Source of the DNA: Candidatus Scalindua arabica
GTDB taxonomy: Bacteria > Planctomycetota > Brocadiia > Brocadiales > Scalinduaceae
Reading direction: 5' to 3'
Assembly: GCA_018263435.1 (NCBI GenBank)
Contig: JAANXD010000077.1
Coordinates: 21,031-85,030, forward strand
DNA: 64,000 nucleotides
Shown here one piece after another: positions 32,347-41,481 of the stretch. Position 1 is the stretch's first letter, and every line of letters begins with the position of its first letter. Under the pieces are notes generated by a model that had not been told where the DNA came from, made no database searches, and was given only the letters and a program-made list of their open reading frames with translations. A program made the position numbers and the translations under genes.

Positions 32347-33381
32347 ATGGCAAAGAAAACAACATTAGCAATCTTAATTGCGTTTTTAACTTTTTCTCTG
32401 ATCGTACCGTTTATAAGTTACAACAAATATAAAGAGGCATTAAAAGCGGAGTGCTTCAGGCATCTTATTACTACCAGGGATGTCCTTAAACATGAGATTT
32501 GGAATTATTTTAACAATAGATACGGCGATATAGATGTGCTCTCGAGGAATCCGGTAATTTCCAAGGGTTTTACCCGATTATCCGGTGCATTTCACGCTTA
32601 TGGCATTGAAGGCCCCCAATTCCAGAAGATAAAAAGTATTTATCAACCATTAATGGAATATTATGTCGCTGATTACGGCTATGCAAATATATTCTTTATT
32701 GAAAGGGATGGAAGCGTAATATATTCAGCGCTGAGAGAGGACTTTAGCGGCACAGATTTGTTTATCGGAGAATATAAAGACCACAATATTGCCCATATAT
32801 TTAAACTGGCGTTGGAAGACGTAAGTTTTGAGGATTATAGCTGGAATGACAAGGTAAATGATTTCACTGCTTATTTTGCTGCTCCGGTCTTCGAAGCTGA
32901 AAGTTTATTAGGAGTTATAGTAATAGAACTTCCTTTCTCCCATCTGGACTCCATATTGACACATAAAGCAGGCCTGGGAAAAACTGGTGAAATGTACCTG
33001 GTTGGTGATGACGGTCTTATGCGATCGAATTCAAGATTTTCTGTTAAACCTACAATGCTTAAGCAAGTGGTAGATACAGAAGCAACGCGGGAGGCGTTTG
33101 AAGGGTATGTTGGCCAGAAGATCGTTAAAGATTATCGAGGTGTGCCCGTATTATGCGCATATACACCGCTTAATCTAAATTTTATTAACTGGGCTCTTCT
33201 GGTTGATATTGAAGAGGCAGAGGCATTTGCCCCGATATTTGAAGTAGAAGGTTTACTTGGAGTAATTGCATCTGTAATTGGTACAATAACAATTGGATAT
33301 ATCTATTTTACTCGTAGAGCATATAAAAGAGCAGAAGAAGAACATGATATTTTAGAATCTGAAGAACAATCCGAAGCATAG
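32347..33381 (+). CDS. Double-Cache extracytoplasmic sensor protein without an output domain
   Basis: A 344-aa membrane protein. TM1 is at residues 7-24, followed by a periplasmic region of about 260 residues with a long helix and two PAS-like lobes (YGYANIFFIERDGSVIYSAL, then GKTGEMYLVGDDGLMRSNSRF) of the dCache_1 type seen in chemoreceptors and sensor kinases. TM2 is at about 301-321, and only about 23 charged residues follow. No HAMP, kinase, GGDEF or methyl-accepting domain is present, and no such domain is encoded next door, so the gene is either a truncated receptor or a free-standing sensor acting through a partner. Confidence 0.85.
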   Translation: MAKKTTLAILIAFLTFSLIVPFISYNKYKEALKAECFRHLITTRDVLKHEIWNYFNNRYGDIDVLSRNPVISKGFTRLSGAFHAYGIEGPQFQKIKSIYQPLMEYYVADYGYANIFFIERDGSVIYSALREDFSGTDLFIGEYKDHNIAHIFKLALEDVSFEDYSWNDKVNDFTAYFAAPVFEAESLLGVIVIELPFSHLDSILTHKAGLGKTGEMYLVGDDGLMRSNSRFSVKPTMLKQVVDTEATREAFEGYVGQKIVKDYRGVPVLCAYTPLNLNFINWALLVDIEEAEAFAPIFEVEGLLGVIASVIGTITIGYIYFTRRAYKRAEEEHDILESEEQSEA

Positions 33382-33556
33382 TTACGAACAGATTAAAATC
33401 TTACGGCAAGTCCCAAAATACATTCCATCAAGATAACTAAGACTGAAGTCTCTCCTGCACATGAATAATGTTTTTCATCCCGGCAATATTATTTCTAGAC
33501 ACAAGGTTGTTTTGTTGCTGTAGATGTTAACCTGAATACTGAAAGGATAAATTATT

Positions 33557-33994
33557 ATGGCCGTAGTACGTGAAGTCAAAGCTGTGAAGATGTTCATGGG
33601 AAAGCTTGAATGTGGAGCAGATTTATTAGAAGAAATTACCAGAATCTGTGTCGATAAGGGTATACATCTGGGTCGGGTTGAAGCATTAGGTGCTGTGAAG
33701 AAAGCCAGATTAGGGTATTACAATCAAAAAGAACGTGAATATCATTTCTATGAACTTGATCAAACGCTTGAGATTACAAACTTAGTTGGAAATGTTTCGA
33801 TCAAGGATGGTGCGCCAATTGTTCACGCTCATGTAACATTTTCAGATAAGGACGGCCATGCCTATGGAGGTCATCTTGCACCGGGGACGATAGTTTTTGC
33901 TTGTGAGGTAATTATTCAGGTCTTAGATGGCTCAAAGTTTGAGAGAGGGCTTGATCAGGAAACTGGCTTGCCATTATGGAACATGAATGAATAA
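33557..33994 (+). CDS. PPC domain (DUF296) protein
   Basis: A 145-aa PPC/DUF296 protein: GKLECGADLLEEITRICVDKGI at the start and the metal-site histidines in PIVHAHVTFSDKDGHAYGGHL. In plants this domain accompanies AT-hook DNA binders. Bacterial single-domain members form trimers of unknown function, so DNA binding should not be assumed. It is a single gene with a good ribosome site (GAAAGGATAAA). Confidence 0.88.
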   Translation: MAVVREVKAVKMFMGKLECGADLLEEITRICVDKGIHLGRVEALGAVKKARLGYYNQKEREYHFYELDQTLEITNLVGNVSIKDGAPIVHAHVTFSDKDGHAYGGHLAPGTIVFACEVIIQVLDGSKFERGLDQETGLPLWNMNE

Positions 33995-34004
33995 AATAAT
34001 GTTA

Positions 34005-34478
34005 TTATTCATGCCGATCTTTTCGAGTCTGATTATGTCTTTCAATGATTTCATTTAAGTGTTGTGCATAGTTCTTGGATCCACCTTGCAGGTATCCGGT
34101 CTTGGCAACAGGTTCTCCATCCGGGCCGAGAATGATAATAGTTGGGTAACCTTCAATCCCGTACTTATTCGCTAGTTCCCTGTTTTGTTGTTTCTGTTCC
34201 CCGGTCTGCTTCTTATTTCGCGGAAAATCTACTAATACACAAACAAGATTTTTCTCCGCAAAATCCTTGAAAGCGTCTTGAGAGAATACTTCCTTTTCCA
34301 GTTTTATACACCATCCGCACCAGTCTGATCCACTGAAGTCAAGCATAATGTATTTACCGGAAGCCTTGGCGGTTGAAGATGCTTTCTTAAAATCTGTTTC
34401 CCATTCTAAGGCTTCAACCCTGGTACAGTACAGCATTGCGATTACAATCAATAGATATATGGCAAGATTTCTTCTCAT
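34005..34478 (-). CDS. Exported thioredoxin-fold protein
   Basis: A 157-aa protein with a signal peptide (LAIYLLIVIAMLYCTRVEA) and a thioredoxin-like domain of the DsbD-gamma/DUF255-like style. The redox motif is WCGWC (C54 and C57), followed by IKLEKEVFSQDAFKDFAEKN and YGIEGYPTIIILGPDGE with the cis-proline. It probably handles periplasmic disulfides or supports cytochrome c maturation. It ends close to the convergent PPC gene. A GGAGAG ribosome site precedes the ATG. Confidence 0.85.
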   Translation of the reverse strand: MRRNLAIYLLIVIAMLYCTRVEALEWETDFKKASSTAKASGKYIMLDFSGSDWCGWCIKLEKEVFSQDAFKDFAEKNLVCVLVDFPRNKKQTGEQKQQNRELANKYGIEGYPTIIILGPDGEPVAKTGYLQGGSKNYAQHLNEIIERHNQTRKDRHE

Positions 34479-34541
34479 GATCTCTCCTCTATTTAGTTAT
34501 ATTCTGCTTTTAGGCTATTAATATACACGTCTTTTCACCTC

Positions 34542-34775
34542 TCACTGCTTTTTTATCGCTTTCCTGTAAGCCTCCTCAGTCCAGCATGACCTGAAATGTA
34601 AGCATATTTTACAGTCCTTGAGCAATCCTCTCCTTTCCATAAGTTTCTTTCCGGAAAGAGATCTTTCGTCTTCTTCACGTTTCATAAGCAGGCACAAAGG
34701 TTCTTCTGTCAAACAACCATGCTGGTTGTAACAATTAATACATATATTTTCTTTTCCTGGTTTTTTCCTTGTCAT
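34542..34775 (-). CDS. Small cysteine-rich protein of unknown function
   Basis: A 77-aa protein with two similar cysteine groups, C12-x2-C15-x5-C21-x6-C28 and C55-x2-C58-x5-C64, separated by a charged linker (LMKREEDERSLSGKKL). The pattern suggests one or two zinc or Fe-S sites. It has no signal peptide. Coding character (regular Cys spacing, charged linker) supports a real gene. It lies between the thioredoxin-like gene and the tRNA terminator. Confidence 0.55.
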   Translation of the reverse strand: MTRKKPGKENICINCYNQHGCLTEEPLCLLMKREEDERSLSGKKLMERRGLLKDCKICLHFRSCWTEEAYRKAIKKQ

Positions 34776-34895
34776 AATCTTTTAGAAAAGGAATCTTTAG
34801 GAGCTTCACATGGTAAAGTTGTCTGTGTCCATCTTAATGTTTCCTTTTATTCTGTCATACTTTATTTGTTCCTGTTTGTCAATTGTCCTGAAAGC

Positions 34896-34932
34896 AAAAA
34901 AGGCTTGTACTTAACTAAGTACAAGCCTTTTT
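34896..34932 (-). terminator. Strong intrinsic terminator after the tRNA genes (likely bidirectional)
   Basis: AAAAAGGCTTGTACTTA and TAAGTACAAGCCTTTTT form a 17-bp perfect stem with a three-base loop, with a T-run on either strand. It sits seven bases past tRNA-Glu and ends the rpsB-tsf-pyrH-frr-tRNA transcript. Confidence 0.93.
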
Positions 34933-34938
34933 AATACA

Positions 34939-35013
<75 letters not shown>

Positions 35014-35041
35014 GGAACAATTTACTACAGCAGTATTCATA

Positions 35042-35114
35042 TGAGGGCAGAAGGACTCGAACCTTCGACAATCGCCTTAAAAGGGCGGTGCTCTACCAGC
35101 TGAGCTATGCCCCC
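35042..35114 (-). tRNA. tRNA-Lys (anticodon UUU)
   Basis: The minus strand begins GGGGGCATAGCTCAGCTGGT, has the anticodon loop CTTTTAA (anticodon TTT), the T arm GAAGGTTCGAGTCCTTC and the acceptor end TGCCCTC plus A. The outermost anticodon-stem pair is a C-A mismatch. CCA is not encoded. It lies directly after frr, so it is probably co-transcribed with the translation-factor operon. Confidence 0.96.
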
Positions 35115-35125
35115 AATATTATTTG

Positions 35126-35686
35126 TTATATTTTTAAGATTTCCTCAGATTTCTGTTTTAGGAGTTCAGTCAGTTTTGTTTCATTGTCATGTGTAAGTTT
35201 TTGTACTTGCTCCTTTGCCTTTTTTGCCTCATCCTCAGTCAATTTAGAATCCTTTTCCTCTTTATCAATGTGTTTGTTTGCTTCGCGCCTTATATTCCTG
35301 ATAGATATCTTGTTTTCTTCTGTCAGTTCTTTAATTTGTGTAACTATTTGTTCTCTTCTATCACCACTTAAAGGTGGTATGGGAATGCGAATGACCTTTC
35401 CATCACTATTGGTTGTTAACCCCAACTCTGATTGTTGAATGGTCTTTTCTATGTCCTTAAGAATGGAAGGATCGTAAGGGCTTATAACTATTAATTGTGC
35501 TTCCGGAGCAGCTATGTTTGCAAGTTGTTTTAATGGAGTGAGAGAACCATAGCAACTGATTTTAAGATTTTCAACAAGGCCCGGTGTTGCCCTGCCCGTC
35601 CTTATACTCTTTAATTCCTCTTTCATGATTTCAAGAGTTTTTTCCATCTTTCTCTTTGTCTCAGTTTGTATTTCTGTCGAACTCAT
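35126..35686 (-). CDS. frr: Ribosome recycling factor
   Basis: A 186-aa RRF that splits post-termination ribosomes with EF-G. Typical segments: LKSIRTGRATPGLVENL, the proline-rich IPIPPLSGDRREQIV and the C-terminal helix KLTHDNETKLTELLKQKSEEIL. It overlaps the pyrH stop by four bases and is the last protein gene of the rpsB-tsf-pyrH-frr operon. Confidence 0.97.
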   Translation of the reverse strand: MSSTEIQTETKRKMEKTLEIMKEELKSIRTGRATPGLVENLKISCYGSLTPLKQLANIAAPEAQLIVISPYDPSILKDIEKTIQQSELGLTTNSDGKVIRIPIPPLSGDRREQIVTQIKELTEENKISIRNIRREANKHIDKEEKDSKLTEDEAKKAKEQVQKLTHDNETKLTELLKQKSEEILKI

Positions 35687-36420
35687 TTACCTCTTCCTAT
35701 GTACGTGCCGATTTCATTACCGGCTATAGCTCTCTTTATATTGCCTTTTTTGCTGAAGTTGAACACAATTATTGGAAGTTTATTTTCCATGCTTAGAGAT
35801 ATAGCAGTTGAATCCATCACGCCGAGATTTCTTGTCAGTACATCCATATATTCTAATTTAATGTACTTTTTTGCCCTTGGGTTGGTTACCGGGTCATCAG
35901 AATACACACCATCAACCTTTGTCCCTTTAAGAAAAACATCAGCGCCTATTTCTACTGCTCTTAATGCGGCGGCAGTATCAGTTGTAAAATAAGGATTTCC
36001 TGTCCCGCCTGCAATAATAACGACATAATCCTTTCCCAGAAAGCTCCGGCATTTTTGTACTGTATAAGATTCTACAATGTTCTGTATTTGTATTGCACTT
36101 AAAACACTTGTTGGTATTTTCAGTTTTTTAAGTGAATCCTGAAGGATGATTGCATTGATGTTTGTAGCAATCATGCCTAACTGATCAGCCCGAGCGCGAT
36201 CTACGCCTGATTTACTTAATTCTGCTCCCCTTATTATATTGCCGCCACCCACGACTATGGCAATTTCAACTCCAGCTTTTCTTGCACTGCTGATTTCTTT
36301 TGCTATAAGGTTGCACTTTGAATTATCTATTATTGTTGATTTTTCTGAGCAGAATCCCTCGCCGCTAATTTTTAAAAGAACGCGTTTGTGTCTTTTGATT
36401 GCAATGGTACTATTCTCCAA
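35683..36420 (-). CDS. pyrH: UMP kinase
   Basis: An amino-acid-kinase-fold UMP kinase (UMP to UDP). Conserved: KRVLLKISGEGF, IAIVVGGGNIIRGAEL, RARADQLGMIATNINAI, VIIAGGTGNPYFTTDTAAALRA and DGVYSDDP. The ORF track starts at 36471, which would overlap tsf by 62 bases. No ATG lies near the expected start. The choices are a TTG at 36420 (given here) or an ATT at 36405 with the GGAG at 36418-36415 nine bases upstream, giving MAIKRHKRV. See findings. Confidence 0.93.
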   Translation of the reverse strand: MENSTIAIKRHKRVLLKISGEGFCSEKSTIIDNSKCNLIAKEISSARKAGVEIAIVVGGGNIIRGAELSKSGVDRARADQLGMIATNINAIILQDSLKKLKIPTSVLSAIQIQNIVESYTVQKCRSFLGKDYVVIIAGGTGNPYFTTDTAAALRAVEIGADVFLKGTKVDGVYSDDPVTNPRAKKYIKLEYMDVLTRNLGVMDSTAISLSMENKLPIIVFNFSKKGNIKRAIAGNEIGTYIGRGK

Positions 36421-36997
36421 TAGCGAATCTTGCAAAACGGTTAATCCTGATGTTTTCTCCCAGCTTTGCAATTGCTTTTTTTAGTATATCTTCTATTGTC
36501 TGATCGTTGTCTTTTACAAAAGGCTGATTAATAAGGCAGACTTCTTTATAAAAGCTTTCCATTTTGCCGTCAATTATCTTTTCCCTTACATTGTCAGGTT
36601 TATCTTTGAATTCTTCGCTATATGCCTTTCTTTCTTTGTCAATGATGTCTTGAGGAACAGTCTCTCTGCTTACGGCCGTCGGGTCGGTTGCTGCCACCTG
36701 CATGCAGAGGTCTTTTATCAGGTCAGCGAATACGTCATTTTTGGCCACAAAATCAGTTTCACAATTTACCTCGATCAGAACTCCAATTTTACCGTTAGTG
36801 TGTATGTACGAGCCCACTCTACCCTCTGGCGTTCCACGCGAGCCCTTTTTGATGGCTTTGGCCAACCCTTTCTTTCTTAGAATTTCACCTGCTTTCTCAA
36901 AGTCCCCATTTGCTTCTTCGAGTGCTTTCTTACAGTCTAAGAAACCTGCACTTGTACGATCTCTTAATTCTCTTACGCTGGATGCATCAATAGTCAT
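36410..36997 (-). CDS. tsf: Translation elongation factor Ts (short form)
   Basis: A 195-aa guanine-nucleotide exchange factor for EF-Tu. The N-terminal UBA-like VRELRDRTSAGFLDCKKALEEANGD and the core motif IEVNCETDFVAKN are intact. It is much shorter than the 280-residue E. coli protein, resembling the short EF-Ts of several non-proteobacterial phyla, with one reduced core subdomain. It sits between rpsB and pyrH. Confidence 0.97.
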   Translation of the reverse strand: MTIDASSVRELRDRTSAGFLDCKKALEEANGDFEKAGEILRKKGLAKAIKKGSRGTPEGRVGSYIHTNGKIGVLIEVNCETDFVAKNDVFADLIKDLCMQVAATDPTAVSRETVPQDIIDKERKAYSEEFKDKPDNVREKIIDGKMESFYKEVCLINQPFVKDNDQTIEDILKKAIAKLGENIRINRFARFAIGE

Positions 36998-37110
36998 CTG
37001 AATTTAACTCCATATATATTTATTAAATTTTATTGATAATAAAGATCTTGTTTTGAGGAGTGATATTAACTGCTACAAGATGTTATTTCGCGAGGATAAG
37101 ATAAAAACAT

Positions 37111-37842
37111 TTAAACACTTTCTTGTTCTTGCAAGACCTTACTCTCTTCTTCTGTTTTTACTGAAGGTTGCTCCTCTAATACTGCATCTGCAGTTTTACT
37201 TAAGAAGAGTCTTATTGCCCTGATAGCATCATCGTTTCCCGGTACACATATGTCTATAAGATCCGGGTCACAATCTGAGTCTGCCAGGCATATTGTTGGT
37301 ATCCCCATCTTAATGGCTTCTTTAATTGCTATGTGTTCTTTCTTGGGGTCTACGACAACCAGCACAGAAGGCAGTTTGTTCATATTCTTTATGCCTTCAA
37401 GATTTTTTGTAATTTTCTTTCTCTCGCGAGTGAGTGAAGAAATCATCTTCTTGCTGTAATTATGAATTGAACCATTACTCTCCATTTCCTCAAGTTCTTC
37501 CAGTCTTTTCAATCGTTTGCGTATCGTTTCAAAGTTCGTCAATGTGCCACCAAGCCACCTTTCACAAACGTAATGCATATTGGAGCGTTTTGCTTCAGCG
37601 ACAATGGCATCCTTTGCCTGCCATTTTGTACCTACAAAAAGGATTTCTTCTCTGTTGCTGGAAACCTTATTGAGAAATTTGCAAGCCGTAATCAAACCTC
37701 TTACGGTTTCCTTTAAGTTGATTATGTGAATTAAATTACGCTTCCCAAAAATATAAGGTTTCATTCTTGGGTTCCAACGGCTGGTTCTATGTCCGAAATG
37801 GAAGCCAGCATCAACTAATTCCTGAAGACTCACTATTGGCAA
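37111..37842 (-). CDS. rpsB: 30S ribosomal protein S2
   Basis: A 243-aa S2 with the conserved [28 protein letters not shown] start and [17 protein letters not shown]. The C-terminal tail is acidic. It is the first gene of the operon. A good sigma-70-type promoter lies 45-75 bases upstream of the ATG. Confidence 0.97.
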   Translation of the reverse strand: MPIVSLQELVDAGFHFGHRTSRWNPRMKPYIFGKRNLIHIINLKETVRGLITACKFLNKVSSNREEILFVGTKWQAKDAIVAEAKRSNMHYVCERWLGGTLTNFETIRKRLKRLEELEEMESNGSIHNYSKKMISSLTRERKKITKNLEGIKNMNKLPSVLVVVDPKKEHIAIKEAIKMGIPTICLADSDCDPDLIDICVPGNDDAIRAIRLFLSKTADAVLEEQPSVKTEEESKVLQEQESV

Positions 37843-37888
37843 ATTCTACTCCTTTTTGTTTACTCAATTTAAAAAGCGAAAGACTACA

Positions 37889-37918
37889 TTTATATCAAAT
37901 AAACTGTATTTGTGTCAA
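37889..37918 (-). promoter_or_regulatory. Sigma-70-like promoter of the rpsB operon
   Basis: On the minus strand TTGACA (37918-37913), an 18-base spacer and TATAAA (37894-37889). It is placed in the gap between the Gfo/Idh gene and rpsB. Confidence 0.65.
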
Positions 37919-37954
37919 GAATAATTATTGTAAAACCCTTTTCCTGGCAGTATG

Positions 37955-38974
37955 TTAACAACTAACATTCGCTAATTTTAAGTTTTTATCAATTTCTTCA
38001 TTTATGATTGCAGCAGCTTTTATGGCATTAATCCCATCTTCACCGGAGACAACAGGTTGTTCACCGTTATTTATACAACTAACAAATGATTCCAGTTCTT
38101 TTCTCAATGGTTCCTGGTTGTTCATTTTTATTCGTTCGATTTTTAACATATCTCCAAATGAAAAGTTCTTGAGATCTGTAATGGTTGAAACGCCTTTACT
38201 TTCAGGATCAATAGATTTTAAGGTTAACTTTGGAGATTTCTTGTAAATAAGAGCATCTTGTCTTTGATAATCAAGCGATATATAGGAATTTTCAGAGAAA
38301 AGACGAATCCTTCTCATTGGCTCAAAAGAAACCCTGCTTGCCGTGATGTTTGCTACGCAACCATTTTCAAATTGGATGCGAGCGTTTGCAATATCTTCTT
38401 TGTCAGATATTACACCTACACCAACAGCATCTATCTTTTTTACTTTAGACTTGGAAAGGTCCAGTATAATATCTATATCGTGAATCATCAAGTCTAAGAC
38501 CACGCCTATATCGGCAGAGCGGAACGTAAATGGACTTAACCTGTGGCATTCTATGAATTTTACAGTAATATCAAGTTTCTGGATTGCCTCTATAGCAGGA
38601 TTAAATCTTTCTATGTAACCCGGTTGCAATATTGTAGAGGTTTCTTTACTTAATTTTATTAAATCTTCTGCCTCAGATACTGTTCCGGTCATGGGTTTTT
38701 CTACTAATACATGAATACCGTTTTTAAGCAGCTCTTTGGTGATTTCATAATGAGACTTGGTAGGAACAACTACACTGGCGGCATCAACCTTGTTTAAGAT
38801 GTCTTTGAATGAACTATAATATTTGGTATTGCAACGCTGTGCTACTGCTTCACCCGCATTCTTGTCAATGTCTACAACCCCGACAAGGCTTACTTCCGGT
38901 ATCTCAGAATAGATTCGTGCATGTTCTTTGCCGAGATGGCCTGTTCCAATAACTGCGATCTTTAATTTTTTCAA
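37955..38974 (-). CDS. Gfo/Idh/MocA-family NAD(P)-dependent oxidoreductase
   Basis: A 339-aa dehydrogenase with an N-terminal Rossmann motif (AVIGTGHLGKEHARIYSEIPE), the family motif LVEKPMTG (catalytic Lys region) and a C-terminal alpha/beta domain including LDLMIHDIDIILDL. It starts 13 bases after lpxA ends, so it is co-transcribed with lipid A genes. In some genomes such a gene next to lpxA belongs to UDP-GlcNAc3N formation (GnnA), which oxidises the 3-OH of UDP-GlcNAc, but GnnB is absent here. That assignment is therefore only a candidate. Confidence 0.85.
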   Translation of the reverse strand: MKKLKIAVIGTGHLGKEHARIYSEIPEVSLVGVVDIDKNAGEAVAQRCNTKYYSSFKDILNKVDAASVVVPTKSHYEITKELLKNGIHVLVEKPMTGTVSEAEDLIKLSKETSTILQPGYIERFNPAIEAIQKLDITVKFIECHRLSPFTFRSADIGVVLDLMIHDIDIILDLSKSKVKKIDAVGVGVISDKEDIANARIQFENGCVANITASRVSFEPMRRIRLFSENSYISLDYQRQDALIYKKSPKLTLKSIDPESKGVSTITDLKNFSFGDMLKIERIKMNNQEPLRKELESFVSCINNGEQPVVSGEDGINAIKAAAIINEEIDKNLKLANVSC

Positions 38975-38987
38975 AGCCTTGTATCTC

Positions 38988-39806
38988 TTATGATGGATTT
39001 GTTAATGCTGACCGTAATGACTCTCTGTATCTACCAAATTTTCCTTTATCAACGTTTCTAAAGAAATCTATTAATGCCTTTATTTCTGGCATCAAATTAT
39101 CCTGATTCTCTAACTCAGAAAGTATCTGACTTCTGTTCAATTGTTCTGTACGAAACAGCTGTTTAAATGCCCCCTTTATGGCATTTATACTATCCTGTGA
39201 AACCCCGGCCCTTTCTAAACCTATTGTATTAACCTTTCGTACCTTGGCAGGGTTTCCTTCCACTATCATGTAGGGCGGTACATCCTGGACAATTCTGGTG
39301 AGCCCGCCCACATATGAGTGTTGGCCAATGGTAGCAAAAGGTTGTATACCTGCAAGACCCATTAACTTTGCATGATTTTCTATCTTTATATGTCCACCTA
39401 CAAGTACACCATTAGCGATAAGGACGCGGTCTTCAATGATACAATCATGTGCTATATGTGAACATGACATAAAAAGGTTATTATTGCCAATAAGTGTTTC
39501 GCCTCCTCCTACTTCTGTGCCGGTATTGATTGTGACACATTCCCGAATAACATTGTTGCTGCCAATTATGAGTCTTGATTGTTCACCGTAATATTTTAAA
39601 TCCTGTGGTTCAGAACCTACCACGGCGTTGTGAAATATTACATTATTGCTGGCCAGAGTGGTATTGCCGGTGATTGTGACATTATTTTTAATAACGTTTC
39701 CATCGCCAATATTCACGTTTTTGTCAATTACAGACAGGGGTCCGATTTCAACGTCTTTACCGATTATAGCTTGAGGATGAATTATGGCGGTTGGATGTAT
39801 TTTCAT
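38988..39806 (-). CDS. lpxA: Acyl-ACP-UDP-N-acetylglucosamine O-acyltransferase
   Basis: A 272-aa left-handed beta-helix acyltransferase, first enzyme of lipid A synthesis. Hexapeptide repeats fill residues 1-190 (IHPTAIIHPQAIIGKDVEIG and similar). The catalytic histidine lies in NLFMSCSHIAHDCIIED. The C-terminal helical domain has LERAGVSQDSINAIKGAFKQ. The order lpxC then lpxA is conserved. Confidence 0.96.
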   Translation of the reverse strand: MKIHPTAIIHPQAIIGKDVEIGPLSVIDKNVNIGDGNVIKNNVTITGNTTLASNNVIFHNAVVGSEPQDLKYYGEQSRLIIGSNNVIRECVTINTGTEVGGGETLIGNNNLFMSCSHIAHDCIIEDRVLIANGVLVGGHIKIENHAKLMGLAGIQPFATIGQHSYVGGLTRIVQDVPPYMIVEGNPAKVRKVNTIGLERAGVSQDSINAIKGAFKQLFRTEQLNRSQILSELENQDNLMPEIKALIDFFRNVDKGKFGRYRESLRSALTNPS

Positions 39807-39932
39807 TTGTTTTGTGTTTATTAGATTAGTAATAAAGTTAATGCGAAGGAAACTTTTTATAAACGAAAATTATAATGAGCCTTGGCGTAAGTTAATTGAA
39901 TTGTACAATAAATTAATGTGGTGTGCTTTGGC

Positions 39933-40805
39933 TTAATTATGTACTTGCTTCTTAGAACTTTTAAAGATTTTCTCGGCCATACATGTGTTTAAATAGTGTC
40001 CTGATTTAGTTGCAACTATACGAGCGTGCAATGTAAGATTAGTCAGATAAAGATCGCCTATAATGTCCAGTATCTTATGTCTGACACATTCATCTGGAAA
40101 CCGCAGATTAGCAGGGGTCATAGATAAAGGCTTTGTTATTGTGCCGTCCTCATTCAAGATAAGACTGTTTTCGTCAGTTACTCCTTTTCCCCATCCTCGC
40201 TTTCTGTATTCTTCAATAATTGTGCTAAGCCCGAATGTCCTTGCAGGTGCTATTTCCGTGCTAAAATTGTTTTCTGTCATTTCAATTTCAAAACATTGTC
40301 TATTCAGGAAAGATCCGTTGAAATCAAGGATATAAGAAAGGGATAGTCCTTTGTCATATGGTACAGCTAGTATACTTGAGTCGCCGTCACTTACCTTTAA
40401 TTCCTCTTGTAGGCAGAAAATATTTTTTGGCTCTCCAAGAGTTTTAATTCCTGTACCTTTTAACAGTTGTGTAAATACAAGAGAACTGCCGTCTCCTGCT
40501 GGTACTTCGTTGCCGTTGATTTCAATTTCTATATTGTCGATACCAAGTCCGGCTAAAGCCGCCATTACATGCTCAACACTTTTTACGCCGACTCCCTTTT
40601 CTCCTAGTGATACCATCCGATTCGAGCCAGAGAGTGCTTCAACATTTGCCGACACCTTTGGTTGGCTTGCAATGTCTGTGCGTATGAATTTTATGCCAGT
40701 ATTTGCAGGAGCAGGTTTAAAGCGAAGTTTAACTCCCTCACCAGTAAAAAGCCCTACTCCAGAATACTCTACTATCCTTGAGATTGTTTTTTGTTGATTG
40801 TTCAA
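39933..40805 (-). CDS. lpxC: UDP-3-O-acyl-N-acetylglucosamine deacetylase
   Basis: The zinc enzyme of the committed step of lipid A synthesis, 290 aa. Zinc and active-site segments: SVEHVMAALAGLGIDN with the first histidine, GDGSS, and HKILDIIGDLYL with the second histidine and aspartate. It is a single-domain LpxC without the FabZ fusion found in some phyla, and no fabZ gene lies in the 126-base gap before lpxA. It starts three bases after the Skp gene stop. Confidence 0.97.
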   Translation of the reverse strand: MNNQQKTISRIVEYSGVGLFTGEGVKLRFKPAPANTGIKFIRTDIASQPKVSANVEALSGSNRMVSLGEKGVGVKSVEHVMAALAGLGIDNIEIEINGNEVPAGDGSSLVFTQLLKGTGIKTLGEPKNIFCLQEELKVSDGDSSILAVPYDKGLSLSYILDFNGSFLNRQCFEIEMTENNFSTEIAPARTFGLSTIIEEYRKRGWGKGVTDENSLILNEDGTITKPLSMTPANLRFPDECVRHKILDIIGDLYLTNLTLHARIVATKSGHYLNTCMAEKIFKSSKKQVHN

Positions 40806-40808
40806 ATT

Positions 40809-41423
40809 CTATTTCTTTTCTTTTTCTTTGGAATACTCTGAATTTAAATGTTCAATTACACTTGCCGTGATGTCAACGGCTTTTGAATGGTATAATACAG
40901 TCCTGATACCTATCTTAAATTGAAGGTCAGAGATTTGTCCGCTGTCCAGTTCTGGTTCTTCCTTCTTGATAATAAGATCATAGCTCTCGCTCTCCCCGAT
41001 TTCTTCAACCTTTTTTACTACTTCACCATAGATTTGTTCGAAGAAAGTTTTATATCTTTTAAGCAGTTGTCTTTCTGCAAATTTTGCATAGCCTTCCAAT
41101 TCTACATTTTTTCTTTCCAGCATATCTTCGTTTTTCCTTCTGGTTTCACTGCCTAAATCCAGTAGCTGTGTCTCTTCGTTCAGATCTATCATTTCCTTCC
41201 TTTTTTTGTTTATTTCATCTTGAAGTTCTTTTTCTAAATCCTTCAGGCCCTGGTCTAGATCGGTTCTTTTTTCGTACTTTTCAAATACCCTGCTTATATC
41301 AACTATACCGATCTTAAACCCCTCTGCATTAGCGTCCATGGGATTCATATTCATGGTAGCGATACTTGCAAGCAAAACAAATACTAAGCATATAATTGGC
41401 GTTCTTGTAAATAAGTTTTTCAT
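40809..41423 (-). CDS. OmpH/Skp-family periplasmic chaperone
   Basis: The track start at 41501 is inside bamA. The ATG at 41423 has a GGAGAGG ribosome site and opens a signal peptide (TPIICLVFVLLASIATM). The mature 180 residues are FKIGIVDISRVFEKYEK followed by a long charged coiled coil (KDLEKELQDEINKKRKEMIDL), the tentacle of Skp. Skp proteins carry unfolded outer-membrane proteins across the periplasm. Position between bamA and lpxC is the conserved one. Confidence 0.9.
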   Translation of the reverse strand: MKNLFTRTPIICLVFVLLASIATMNMNPMDANAEGFKIGIVDISRVFEKYEKRTDLDQGLKDLEKELQDEINKKRKEMIDLNEETQLLDLGSETRRKNEDMLERKNVELEGYAKFAERQLLKRYKTFFEQIYGEVVKKVEEIGESESYDLIIKKEEPELDSGQISDLQFKIGIRTVLYHSKAVDITASVIEHLNSEYSKEKEKK

Positions 41424-41481
41424 AATAGTAAGTTCCTCTCCTTTCCTGATTTTTAAAGAAGCAGACAATAAAGGGTTTTCC

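Noticed and set aside
35683-36471. pyrH start at 36471 given by the ORF track
   Set aside because: It would overlap tsf by 62 bases and add a non-homologous leader; later starts fit the family.
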